From: Patescibacteria group bacterium
Lineage (GTDB): Bacteria > Patescibacteriota > UBA1384 > CAILIB01
Direction: 5' to 3'
NCBI GenBank assembly: GCA_022842085.1
Contig: JALHQF010000027.1
Span: 1-7,050, forward strand
DNA: 7,050 nt
Both the position numbers and the translations under genes were made by a program. Shown here in pieces: positions 1 to 5,856 of this stretch. Within the stretch, counting starts at the first letter, position 1; the number at the start of each line of letters is the position of its first letter. A model generated the notes under the pieces. That model made no database searches. It saw only the letters and a program-made list of their open reading frames with translations, and had not been told where the DNA came from.

Positions 1-974
1 TGTGGATCAAATGAGCGGCTCTCTAGCTCATCAATCGCCGCAAGCACAGAGGAAACCGACTGCTCGGGAAAGTGCACACCATGCTCACCATCTCGCACTG
101 ATTCCGTAACTCCGCCCCTACCAAACGCGACAACAGGTGTACCCGTAGCGAGTGCCTGCACGGGTGTGATGCCAAAATCCTCTTCGCCACCAAACAGCAG
201 GGCACGGGAGCTCCCTAGCAGCCGGTTCCGCTCGTCATCGCTCACCCTACCCACAAACCGGATGAGCTCTGATGATCCAGCAAGCTGACGCAAGCGACTT
301 TCCTCTGGTCCCTCTCCTGCAATGGTGAGCCGCCGCTTACCAGCGAGGGCGGCTTCGATGAGGAGGTCAAAGCGCTTGTACGCAACCAGGCGACCAAAGG
401 CAAAGTACCCGTCCGCGCGCTGTTCACTCAGTGTAAACCGACCGACGTCTACTGGCGGATGGATAACTTCGCTATCACGTCGGTAGAACTTCTTGATACG
501 CATCTGGGTAGTAGCCGAGTTGGCGATAAACGCGTCCACGCGCTGAGCACTGAGGTAGTCCCACAGACGTAGGTCGTGGGCAACGCGGCGACGCAGCCAC
601 GAAGAGCTACCGCGGGTTTCCCCTCCAACTCCCCAAACGTAGCGCATCGGTGTGTGACAGTACGAAACGTGTAGCTGGCCAGGATGCGTAACAACTCCTT
701 TGGCGAGCGAGCCACTCGAGAACACGAGATCGTATCCCTTCATATCGAGCGCCTCAAACGCGGCAGGCATTAAGGGAGCCAGCATTGGACCAAACCTACG
801 CGCGCCTGGGATCCCATTCAGGTAGGTAGTTCGCACCTCTCCGTAGCCAGCAATGGCTGGATCATGGAGGCTCGTATACACAGGCGCCTCTGGGAAAAGC
901 CGACGAAGCTGCATGAGCACGTCTTCTGCGCCACCATGGTTGAGCAGCCAGTCGTAGGTGAGCGCTGTCTTCAT
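1..974 (-). CDS. GT4-family glycosyltransferase (WbaZ/mannosyltransferase-like), C-terminus cut by window edge
   Basis: Transfers a sugar from a nucleotide-sugar donor onto a growing lipid-linked glycan at the inner face of the membrane; donor and acceptor cannot be read from sequence. I translated 324 codons with no stop from ATG at 974 to the left edge. The start MKTALTYDWLLNHGGAEDVL (residues 1-20) is the usual acceptor-side strand and Gly-rich loop. YCHTPMRY (105-112), then D147 and IANS (150-153) and HPPVD (172-176), match the WbaZ-like GT4 group. The donor half shows FGRLVAYKRFDLLIEA (193-208), IAGEGP (218-223) and GEEDFGITPVQALATGTPVV (263-282). In the E-x7-E motif the second Glu is replaced by Gln (E265/Q273). 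GVTESVRDGEHG (288-299) follows. Roughly 40-80 residues are probably missing. The ATG overlaps the TGA of the upstream phosphoglycosyl transferase (ATGA), implying translational coupling. Family assignment is firm; the sugar specificity is not. Confidence 0.9.
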   Translation of the reverse strand, partial: MKTALTYDWLLNHGGAEDVLMQLRRLFPEAPVYTSLHDPAIAGYGEVRTTYLNGIPGARRFGPMLAPLMPAAFEALDMKGYDLVFSSGSLAKGVVTHPGQLHVSYCHTPMRYVWGVGGETRGSSSWLRRRVAHDLRLWDYLSAQRVDAFIANSATTQMRIKKFYRRDSEVIHPPVDVGRFTLSEQRADGYFAFGRLVAYKRFDLLIEAALAGKRRLTIAGEGPEESRLRQLAGSSELIRFVGRVSDDERNRLLGSSRALLFGGEEDFGITPVQALATGTPVVAFGRGGVTESVRDGEHGVHFPEQSVSSVLAAIDELESRSFDP

Positions 975-2401
975 TGGCCAGTTCCTCGAAGCACTACACC
1001 GGCGGTCCGCAGCATGAGCCAGAGATCCCAGAGGAGGTTCCAGTGCTCGATGTACCGCTTATCCATCTTTACTCGCTCATCAAACGGGATTTGGTTACGG
1101 CCACTCACCTGCCAGAATCCTGTGAGGCCAGGTCGAACCGTAAAGAGTACCCGCGCCATATCGCCAATACGACCAAGCTCGCTCGGAAGGAACGGGCGTG
1201 GACCCACAATACTGAGGTCGCCACGCACGACGTTCCAGAATTGAGGCAGCTCATCAAGGCTGAACTTGCGCATGATGCGCCCGAGGGGCGTAATGCGCGG
1301 GTCGTCAGCGAGCTTTCGTGCCTCCTGGTACTGCGCGTAGGCAACCGGATGATCCCGCTTAAAGTTCGCCTCTCCATCAGGGCCGCTGTAGCGCTGGTAC
1401 ATAGTGCGAAACTTGACCACGCGCACCTCGCTACGCCGCCTCCCTACGCGCGCTTGGCGAAAAAAGACGGGGCCGGGTGAGGAAAGATACACAGCAAGCA
1501 TGAGCAAGAGGAGTAAGGGCGAGAGCACTACGAGAAACGCAGCTCCAACCACAACGTCAAAGAGGCGCTTCACCACACGCCCCCAACCATCAAGCGGGGT
1601 GGGTAGGACTTCAATCAAGGGAACGTCAACTTCGTAGCGTACGCGGTAGCTGGCTCCATTGAGCACGGCAAAGGCAGCAGGCACAAAGCTGAAGCCAATG
1701 TGCTCTTCGAGACACCTCACCCGAATCTTTACGAGATCCTGATCGCTGTACTGCTCCGTTGCAACAATCAGCTCATCAATCTCACTGCCCTGTATCGCCA
1801 AGCAGAGCTCATCAACGCTCAGGTTGTGGTACTGCTTCGAGAGGACGTAGGTAGCCTGGTTACGCGCGTTAAACTGGCCGGCCACCCGAGTCGCGAGCAC
1901 TTGATCCCCGACGATCCCCAGACGCACGACACCAATACCGAACCGGTGAAGGTAGCGCTGGATCTGTGCAAAGAGCAACCGACCAAGCCCTACAAATAGG
2001 AAGGCGAGTATCCATGTGTAGATAAACGTTGTGCGCGGCAGAAAGAATTCTCGCCTAAAGAGGAAAATGAGCAGAATGGCAAACTGCGAGGTAGTAACGC
2101 CAATCGCCAAGCGCGCAAGGCGCTGCCCAAGCGGCAAGAGTGGACGGATTCGGTAGAGACCAGTGGCTGCAAACGCGAGAATGCCGATAGGAACCAGGTA
2201 GTATGCCAGAGAAAGGTACTCCTGAAACGGGATAAGCTCTCCAGGTACGTAGCGTGCTTGCTCTGACAGGCTGGCGAGGAACGATGGGCTGAGCAGGTAT
2301 CCCTCGCTTCGCAGCCAGTACGAAGTGGCATATGCCAAGAGCAGCATAACGGCGTCAACCGGAATGAGGAGCACCGTGAGCCAGAGCTCTGAGCGTTTCA
2401 T
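971..2401 (-). CDS. Polyprenyl-phosphate phosphoglycosyl transferase (WbaP/WcaJ-type), initiates polysaccharide synthesis
   Basis: Moves a sugar-1-phosphate from a UDP-sugar onto undecaprenyl phosphate, the first committed step of capsule, exopolysaccharide, O-antigen-like or glycoprotein glycan assembly, in the cytoplasmic membrane. At 476 residues it has the full large-form layout: four N-terminal membrane helices (about 6-28, 62-83, 98-117, 124-146), a soluble nucleotide-binding-like domain (about 158-260), then the catalytic bacterial sugar transferase domain. That domain begins with KRLFDVVVGA (278-287) and a re-entrant hydrophobic helix (to about 305), followed by SSPGPVFFRQARVG (307-320), VVKFRTM (328-334), the Asp-Glu pair in SLDELPQFWNVVRGD (381-395; D383, E384), SIVGPRP (397-403) and RPGLTGFWQVSGRN (423-436). 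ATG 2401 is supported by AGGGTGAG with GGTGA 6 nt upstream. Its TGA overlaps the next gene's ATG. A terminator hairpin lies just upstream of the start. Which sugar is transferred cannot be told. Confidence 0.96.
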   Translation of the reverse strand: MKRSELWLTVLLIPVDAVMLLLAYATSYWLRSEGYLLSPSFLASLSEQARYVPGELIPFQEYLSLAYYLVPIGILAFAATGLYRIRPLLPLGQRLARLAIGVTTSQFAILLIFLFRREFFLPRTTFIYTWILAFLFVGLGRLLFAQIQRYLHRFGIGVVRLGIVGDQVLATRVAGQFNARNQATYVLSKQYHNLSVDELCLAIQGSEIDELIVATEQYSDQDLVKIRVRCLEEHIGFSFVPAAFAVLNGASYRVRYEVDVPLIEVLPTPLDGWGRVVKRLFDVVVGAAFLVVLSPLLLLLMLAVYLSSPGPVFFRQARVGRRRSEVRVVKFRTMYQRYSGPDGEANFKRDHPVAYAQYQEARKLADDPRITPLGRIMRKFSLDELPQFWNVVRGDLSIVGPRPFLPSELGRIGDMARVLFTVRPGLTGFWQVSGRNQIPFDERVKMDKRYIEHWNLLWDLWLMLRTAGVVLRGTGQ

Positions 2402-2407
2402 GTTTTC

Positions 2408-2412
2408 TCACC
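2408..2412 (-). promoter_or_regulatory. Shine-Dalgarno site of the phosphoglycosyl transferase
   Basis: GGTGA, within AGGGTGAG, ends 6 nt before the ATG at 2401. It supports this start and lies in the 17-nt stretch between the terminator T-tract and the start codon. Confidence 0.6.
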
Positions 2413-2418
2413 CTAACG

Positions 2419-2446
2419 AAAAAGCCCCCTCATTTCGAGGGGGGCT
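2419..2446 (-). terminator. Intrinsic terminator overlapping the end of the small membrane gene
   Basis: Read on the minus strand, AGCCCCCCTC pairs with GAGGGGGCT around a short A-rich loop, with one bulged C, and is followed directly by TTTTT. The 5' arm and loop contain the last six codons of the upstream membrane-protein gene and its TGA (2430-2432). The T-tract ends 17 nt before the ATG of the phosphoglycosyl transferase. It either closes the small gene or acts as a leaky terminator or attenuator ahead of the polysaccharide genes. The reverse direction lacks a good T-run, so I assign it to the minus strand. Confidence 0.8.
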
Positions 2447-2756
2447 GCTGTGGTCCCGATCGAGAGATCACCGAAAGCTTGTGTATGAGATACGCGCTGA
2501 CGAGAACGAGTAGGAAAATGATGCCCGCAATAGCGTCTTGCACTGGGTTCTCGCGCATCATCCACTCTGACACCACCATGCAGCTCAAGATGATGAACAC
2601 CATCGCACCGAGAAAAGGCGACAGTTGGAAAGCAGGGACTAAGGCTACTACTGTGCCGGCGATGAGACCGCAGCTTGCCACACGACCTGTGAGCGCTCTG
2701 AGAATCCGATCGAGAAAACGTGTTTCCCGCTCGGTGCGGCGAATGATTGAGCTCAT
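2430..2756 (-). CDS. Small three-helix membrane protein of unknown function
   Basis: I do not recognise this protein. From ATG 2756 it has 108 residues: a charged N-terminus (MSSIIRRTERETRFLDRILR, residues 1-20), then three hydrophobic segments at about 27-47, 50-69 and 75-94, short polar links (SEWMMRENPVQ between the second and third), and a polar tail GPQQPPSK. No motif suggests catalysis. GGAGG lies 13 nt upstream of ATG 2756, longer than ideal. The frame is open upstream to TTG 2825, but that codon sits in the stem of the preceding terminator, so the long form is unlikely; a TTG at 2807 is a weaker alternative. It precedes the polysaccharide genes and may belong with them, but a strong terminator separates it from the 66-residue gene and another lies at its own 3' end, so it could be a single-gene unit. 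That it is a real gene rests on the length and helical pattern. Confidence 0.65.
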   Translation of the reverse strand: MSSIIRRTERETRFLDRILRALTGRVASCGLIAGTVVALVPAFQLSPFLGAMVFIILSCMVVSEWMMRENPVQDAIAGIIFLLVLVSAYLIHKLSVISRSGPQQPPSK

Positions 2757-2823
2757 GAGGAGTACAAAGCCTCCAGGAAGCTCAGCAGATTGGTAACCAT
2801 CACCCAAACGGTGTAGCACAACC

Positions 2824-2853
2824 AAAAAACCGTCGCCAGTAGCGACGGTTTTT
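2824..2853 (-). terminator. Strong intrinsic terminator after the 66-residue protein gene
   Basis: A perfect inverted repeat, CCGTCGC (2830-2836) with GCGACGG (2842-2848) around a 5-nt loop, is extended by five A:T pairs (2825-2829 with 2849-2853). On the minus strand the run TTTTTT follows the GC stem. It lies 13 nt past the TAA at 2867-2869. Because the A:T flanks are symmetrical it could also terminate plus-strand transcripts, though no plus-strand gene is present. Confidence 0.93.
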
Positions 2854-2866
2854 GGAGAAAAGGCGC

Positions 2867-3067
2867 TTAGGCCTTCTTCTTGAGGAGTGGCAGACCCGTA
2901 CGTGAGTTCTCAGACACCATCATGTTTGCAGGGATTGCGTCGAGCGCACCAGCCTTTACCTCTTTTGCAAAGAAGTAAATGGTCTGCTTACGACCGCCCT
3001 TGAGCATTACGTCCTTGTGGTGCAGGAAGTAGGTCTGGCCCTTGGAGTTGACGTGGCTGTATGCCAT
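2867..3067 (-). CDS. Small basic conserved-looking protein of unknown function (66 aa)
   Basis: I cannot give a function. The protein starts MAYSHVNSKGQTYFLHHKDV (1-20), continues GGRKQTIYFFAKEV (24-37), and ends SENSRTGLPLLKKKA (52-66). The pattern of alternating hydrophobic and polar residues with Gly turns suggests a small beta-hairpin fold. Lys and Arg dominate, with no cysteine, no membrane segment and no signal peptide. The text resembles short hypothetical proteins that I recall from Patescibacteria and some other bacteria, with the pattern NSKGxTYYLxxKxV...GGxxQxIYFFxK, but I cannot verify that here. ATG 3067 has no Shine-Dalgarno sequence; a candidate promoter ends only about 15 nt upstream, so the transcript may be almost leaderless. 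It is a separate transcription unit, between a weak terminator upstream and a strong one downstream, which suggests housekeeping expression. A nucleic-acid-binding role is possible from its charge, but this is only a guess. Confidence 0.85.
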   Translation of the reverse strand: MAYSHVNSKGQTYFLHHKDVMLKGGRKQTIYFFAKEVKAGALDAIPANMMVSENSRTGLPLLKKKA

Positions 3068-3069
3068 GG

Positions 3070-3081
3070 AGGTACAGGTTA
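3070..3081 (-). repeat. 12-bp motif in front of the 66-residue gene, copy 1
   Basis: The minus strand reads TAACCTGTACCT ending 2 nt before the ATG at 3067. The same 12 bases occur at 4178-4189 touching the ATG of the sugar kinase gene. Neither start has a Shine-Dalgarno sequence in this position. Function unknown; may be chance. Confidence 0.5.
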
Positions 3082-3082
3082 A

Positions 3083-3111
3083 GTTATCTTGTACTGACGT
3101 AACGGTACCAA
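3083..3111 (-). promoter_or_regulatory. Candidate sigma70-type promoter for the 66-residue gene
   Basis: TTGGTA (3106-3111) and GATAAC (3083-3088) are separated by exactly 17 nt; each matches its consensus hexamer at four of six positions. Transcription would begin near 3076, giving a leader of about 9 nt before ATG 3067. A second -35-like TTGACG lies further upstream without a well spaced -10. This is a moderate call based on spacing and context only. Confidence 0.35.
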
Positions 3112-3148
3112 GCTCTGCGCTGGCGTCAACTGCTCTGAGAGCTACTCG

Positions 3149-3164
3149 TAACCTGATGAGGTTA
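3149..3164. repeat. Small perfect inverted repeat in the spacer
   Basis: TAACCT (3149-3154) and AGGTTA (3159-3164) form a 6-bp stem with a 4-nt loop in the spacer between the kinase and the 66-residue gene. TAACCT is also the first half of the 12-bp motif seen at 3070-3081 and 4178-4189. It could be a small operator-like site or chance; it is too AT-rich to be a convincing terminator by itself. Confidence 0.3.
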
Positions 3165-3184
3165 AAAGTTGGCTCTGGTAGCCA
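3164..3184 (-). terminator. Weak putative terminator after the sugar kinase gene
   Basis: On the minus strand TGGCT pairs with AGCCA around a 5-nt loop (3170-3184), followed by ACTTTT. The 5-bp stem and short T-run make it weak. It lies directly after the kinase TAA (3188-3190), where an operon end is expected before the spacer and separate gene. Confidence 0.35.
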
Positions 3185-3187
3185 CGC

Positions 3188-4177
3188 TTAACCTGGGATT
3201 TGCGAAGGCTGAAGAGCCGGGTGAGCAGCAAGAATGGCGTCAATTTGCTCTCGCGTACAGAGACCAGCCTGTGGCCCAACCTGCTGAATTACCGAGCTAC
3301 TCTGCGCCTGACCCCATCGCAGCGCCTCACCGATCGTCATTCCAAGTGAGCGAGCGGCGCTAAACGCGGTGGTAAAGGAGTCTCCTGCACCTGTGGCCTC
3401 ACGTCGTGGTGCCTCATCTGGCGGAATAATACCGAGGTACTGGTACTCAGTGCCATCAGATGCGTACGCGCCCTTCGGGCCATCACTCACAAGCACGGTT
3501 TTGGGCCCAAGGGCGCGCAAGCCATCGAGAAGCTTGCGGAAATCGCTCGTTGGCTCAACACCTAGGTACAGCTCGGCTTCCTCTTTGTTTACTGCAAAGA
3601 ACTCTGTGCGCTTGAGGAGTTCACGAGTTTTCTCGGCGCCGTAGCGAAGCTGGAAGGTGCCCGGCTGGTAGACAAGCTTGGCGTTGTAAGTGTCGAGGTA
3701 TGCAAGTAGGTCAGGCAGGATTGCATCCCAGCCCTCACCCATTGACGAGAGGTACACCCACTTAGCCGGCTTGAGCTTCGGTAGCACGAAGTGACGGTGC
3801 ACGTGGTAGATGAGGATAGTGCGCTCACCGTGCAGGTTGATTACCGTGTTGAAGTTCGACTCCAGGCCGCGATCCACTACGATATAGTCATCGGCCACAC
3901 CTTCCCTCTTAAAGTCTGCGATAATCTGCTCACCGTAGGTGTCATCACCAACGTGCGTATAAATCGCACTCTTAAAGCCAAGTCGAGCAAAACCAACCGC
4001 GGCATTTGCAGAGTTCCCCCCAATCATCCCTTTCTTGCTCTTGACGGGAATCTTGTCGGCAAAGGTAAAGCAAATTTCCTGGGCTTCTTTTTCGAAGCGG
4101 TGCAGGTGTGCCGTTTCGTCCGTCATCTCGAGGAAGACGTCGTGCATGGTGTCGCCAATAGAGAGGAAGTCAAGCAT
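3188..4177 (-). CDS. PfkB/ribokinase-family sugar kinase
   Basis: ATP-dependent kinase that phosphorylates a sugar, sugar phosphate or nucleoside in the cytosol; the exact substrate cannot be read from sequence. Length (329 aa) is normal for the family. FLSIGDTMHDVFL (4-16) is the first strand with the substrate-binding Asp. GGNSANAAVGFARLG (53-67) is the N-terminal PfkB signature. The C-terminal signature is ATGAGDSFTTAFSAARSLG (261-279), holding the anion hole and the catalytic base D266. FAVNKEEAELYLG (194-206) and VLVSDGPKGAYAS (228-240) are the expected core elements. The stretch 20-47, before GGNSANAA, forms the substrate lid region. The gene begins 9 nt after the TAA of the aldolase-like gene with no Shine-Dalgarno sequence, so reinitiation from upstream translation is likely. 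As the last gene of the pentose-phosphate operon, it may make ribose-5-phosphate or a phosphorylated hexose; this is inference. Confidence 0.93.
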   Translation of the reverse strand: MLDFLSIGDTMHDVFLEMTDETAHLHRFEKEAQEICFTFADKIPVKSKKGMIGGNSANAAVGFARLGFKSAIYTHVGDDTYGEQIIADFKREGVADDYIVVDRGLESNFNTVINLHGERTILIYHVHRHFVLPKLKPAKWVYLSSMGEGWDAILPDLLAYLDTYNAKLVYQPGTFQLRYGAEKTRELLKRTEFFAVNKEEAELYLGVEPTSDFRKLLDGLRALGPKTVLVSDGPKGAYASDGTEYQYLGIIPPDEAPRREATGAGDSFTTAFSAARSLGMTIGEALRWGQAQSSSVIQQVGPQAGLCTREQIDAILAAHPALQPSQIPG

Positions 4178-4189
4178 AGGTACAGGTTA
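4178..4189 (-). repeat. 12-bp motif in front of the sugar kinase gene, copy 2
   Basis: The same 12 bases as at 3070-3081 directly abut the ATG at 4177. The first three bases of the motif (TAA, 4187-4189) are the stop codon of the aldolase-like gene, so part of the sequence is under coding constraint here, unlike copy 1. Confidence 0.5.
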
Positions 4190-4900
4190 CGTGCAGAGTG
4201 CTTTTAGGTACAGCAGGAGGTAATCGTGCACAGCCTTGGCAGCCGCTTCGTCGAGCCAGCCTAGGCTACGAACGTGTTTGGTGCGCAGGTGGGCGCGGTA
4301 GGCTGCAATCACCACCTCATCAAGTGCGTCATCTAGGAGAAAACCCGCCCACCCTTGCTCGAGCTTCTTTCGGAGTTGCTTTGGACGAACTTCGGGGTCC
4401 ACGTTATCGAGCGCTGCGATAAGCAACGTATGGCGGTGCGCCTTTGCCAGCGCAGGCAGGTGGTCTAGACCCGGAAGCACCAGGGCGTCTGGGCGCGCCA
4501 CGAGCGCATCCGCAACCTCACTTGGCTTGGCAATAGCCATCGCAAAGAAAGCCCCACTCGCCGTGCAGCGAAGGGCAATTCGCTCAGCAACCCCTTCTGC
4601 GTGTGCTGCACAGTACAAAATGCCAGGGACACCAAGACTTAACGCTCGCTCGAGAGATCGCTCGTCAGATACAACCGCCAAGACACCCACCTGTGCATCT
4701 GCGCTATGCGCAAAGCGAAGCACCGCCGCGAGATGTGCCTCACTTGCCCCCTCCGGAACAATCAACATCCCTGCCCCGCTGGTCTGCTGAAGTGCCATCA
4801 CAGAGGCTTCGCCCACTGCCAAGCTACTCACAGTGAGAAAAGGCGTGGCCTTGCCTGCTCGCTTGCGCCTAGCAATCAGTACTGACGGTGCTACAAGCAT
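4187..4900 (-). CDS. Degenerate class II fructose-bisphosphate aldolase-like protein, probably not catalytic
   Basis: The 237-residue protein can be followed by eye along class II (FbaA/GatY-type) aldolases. The N-terminus (MLVAPSVLIARRKRAGKATP, then FLTVSSLAVGEASVMA at 21-36) matches their opening helix and strand. LAVVSDERSLERALSLGVPG (74-93) falls where they have the HxDH motif and the following helix. LLIAALDN (159-166) falls at HGGSG, and LLDDALDEVVIAAYRAHLR (188-206) at the NIDT(D/E)LR-x-AF region. The catalytic Asp, the zinc-binding His residues and the phosphate-binding Gly/Ser residues are absent, and the protein is about 50-70 residues shorter than the family, consistent with loss of the middle active-site loops. 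It is intact, without frameshift, has a strong Shine-Dalgarno sequence, and overlaps the transketolase gene by 10 nt, so it is expressed rather than decayed. It may be a regulatory or structural partner of the operon's enzymes. Another TIM-barrel origin is possible. Confidence 0.6.
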   Translation of the reverse strand: MLVAPSVLIARRKRAGKATPFLTVSSLAVGEASVMALQQTSGAGMLIVPEGASEAHLAAVLRFAHSADAQVGVLAVVSDERSLERALSLGVPGILYCAAHAEGVAERIALRCTASGAFFAMAIAKPSEVADALVARPDALVLPGLDHLPALAKAHRHTLLIAALDNVDPEVRPKQLRKKLEQGWAGFLLDDALDEVVIAAYRAHLRTKHVRSLGWLDEAAAKAVHDYLLLYLKALCT

Positions 4901-5856
4901 GCCACCTCCTCTACTGCCGCCATAATCCCTTGAGGGGTAAGGTGAAACTTTTCAAGAAGCTCTGACGCTGCACCCGACTCACCAAAGGTGTCTGGCACAC
5001 CAACCAGCCGGACGGGAACAGGTAGCTTCTGGGAAAGGAGCTCACACACCGCTCCTCCTAAGCCACCTGTTACCTGATGCTCTTCAACCACAACTACGCG
5101 CCCTGTTTTTCGCACGCTCTTCAAGAGTGTTTCGGCATCAAGCGGCTTAATAGTGCTGACGCTCACAACCTCGATTGAGTGGTTTTTCTTGAGCTTCTCA
5201 GCGGCTTGGAGCGCGTCATAGACCTGTGCACCGCAGGCAATCACTGTTACGGCTTTGCCTGCACGCAGCACCTGTGCCTTACCAAGAGCAAACGGGGTTT
5301 TCTCAGTGGTAACCTGGTGGGTTTTCTCGCGACCAAAACGCACATATACCGGGCCCTCGTGCGCCACTATGGCGTGCACAACCTTACGTGCTTCCTCATA
5401 GTCGGTAGGCGCTACCACCAGCAGGTCAGGCAGTACGCGCGTAATAGCAATATCCTCGAGTGCCTGGTGGGTTGCGCCGTCTGGGCCTACGGAAATACCA
5501 GCGTGTGCCCCAATTACCTTTACGTTTGCCTGGCTATAGCAGATAGAAACCCGGAGCTGATCCCAGTTGCGGCCCGGATTAAACACCGCGTAGCTGGCAA
5601 TAAACGGCACCTTACCACTGAGCGCCAAGCCTGCCGCTACACCCGCCATGTTCTGCTCGGCAACCCCCAGCTCGATGAAGCGGTCTGGGTAGGTCTTCGC
5701 AAAACCTTCGAGTCGAATCGACTCGGTAAGATCGGCAGAGAGCACCACCACGCGCGGATCGAGTGCCGCCACCTCAAGCAGACCCTGACCAAATCCGTCA
5801 CGAATACCCTTAAGCTCTGCGCCTACTGGCGCGAGGTGGAGCGCAGCCTTAGTCAT
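4891..5856 (-). CDS. Transketolase, C-terminal subunit (pyrimidine-binding and C-terminal domains)
   Basis: Forms, with the neighbouring N-terminal subunit, a thiamine-diphosphate enzyme that moves two-carbon units between ketose and aldose phosphates in the non-oxidative pentose phosphate pathway. The 321 residues cover the Pyr domain (about 15-180) and the C-terminal domain (about 195-315). FIELGVAEQNMAGVAAGLAL (60-79) holds E67, the cofactor-activating glutamate. IGAHAGISVGPDGATHQALE (115-134) holds substrate-contacting His118 and His130, and RFGREK (173-178) fits the phosphate-contacting region. VTVIACGAQV (203-212) and VVVEEHQVTGGLGGAV (255-270) are typical of the C-terminal domain. DXS-type proteins share this fold, but they are single chains and the partner gene here is a transketolase half. 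ATG 5856 overlaps the end of the N-terminal subunit gene by 8 nt, with no clear Shine-Dalgarno sequence, favouring coupled translation and equal amounts of both halves. Confidence 0.95.
   Translation of the reverse strand: MTKAALHLAPVGAELKGIRDGFGQGLLEVAALDPRVVVLSADLTESIRLEGFAKTYPDRFIELGVAEQNMAGVAAGLALSGKVPFIASYAVFNPGRNWDQLRVSICYSQANVKVIGAHAGISVGPDGATHQALEDIAITRVLPDLLVVAPTDYEEARKVVHAIVAHEGPVYVRFGREKTHQVTTEKTPFALGKAQVLRAGKAVTVIACGAQVYDALQAAEKLKKNHSIEVVSVSTIKPLDAETLLKSVRKTGRVVVVEEHQVTGGLGGAVCELLSQKLPVPVRLVGVPDTFGESGAASELLEKFHLTPQGIMAAVEEVACL
4905..4911 (-). promoter_or_regulatory. Strong Shine-Dalgarno site of the aldolase-like gene
   Basis: GAGGAGG lies 4 nt before ATG 4900, inside the last codons of the transketolase C-terminal subunit gene. 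It is the best ribosome binding site in the operon segment and fixes the start of the aldolase-like protein, arguing that it is translated efficiently. Confidence 0.75.

Noticed and set aside
335..374. Extra insertion in the phosphoglycosyl transferase catalytic domain (residues 335-374)
   Set aside because: The distance between the KFRTM and DPR blocks is within the usual range of this family; the coordinates given here are residue numbers.
974..1480. A 168-codon plus-strand frame opposite the phosphoglycosyl transferase
   Set aside because: Antisense to the conserved catalytic domain, with no recognisable motif.
2757..2825. N-terminal extension of the small membrane protein to TTG 2825 (131 residues)
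   Set aside because: The TTG lies in the stem of the preceding terminator and there is no ribosome binding site before it; ATG 2756 gives a sensible charged N-terminus.
3149..3164. Inverted repeat as terminator of the kinase operon
   Set aside because: The stem is only 6 bp and AT-rich, and no T-run follows on the minus strand; kept only as a repeat.
3791..4207. A 138-codon plus-strand frame opposite the sugar kinase
   Set aside because: Antisense to the kinase N-terminal signature, and its translation has no family features.
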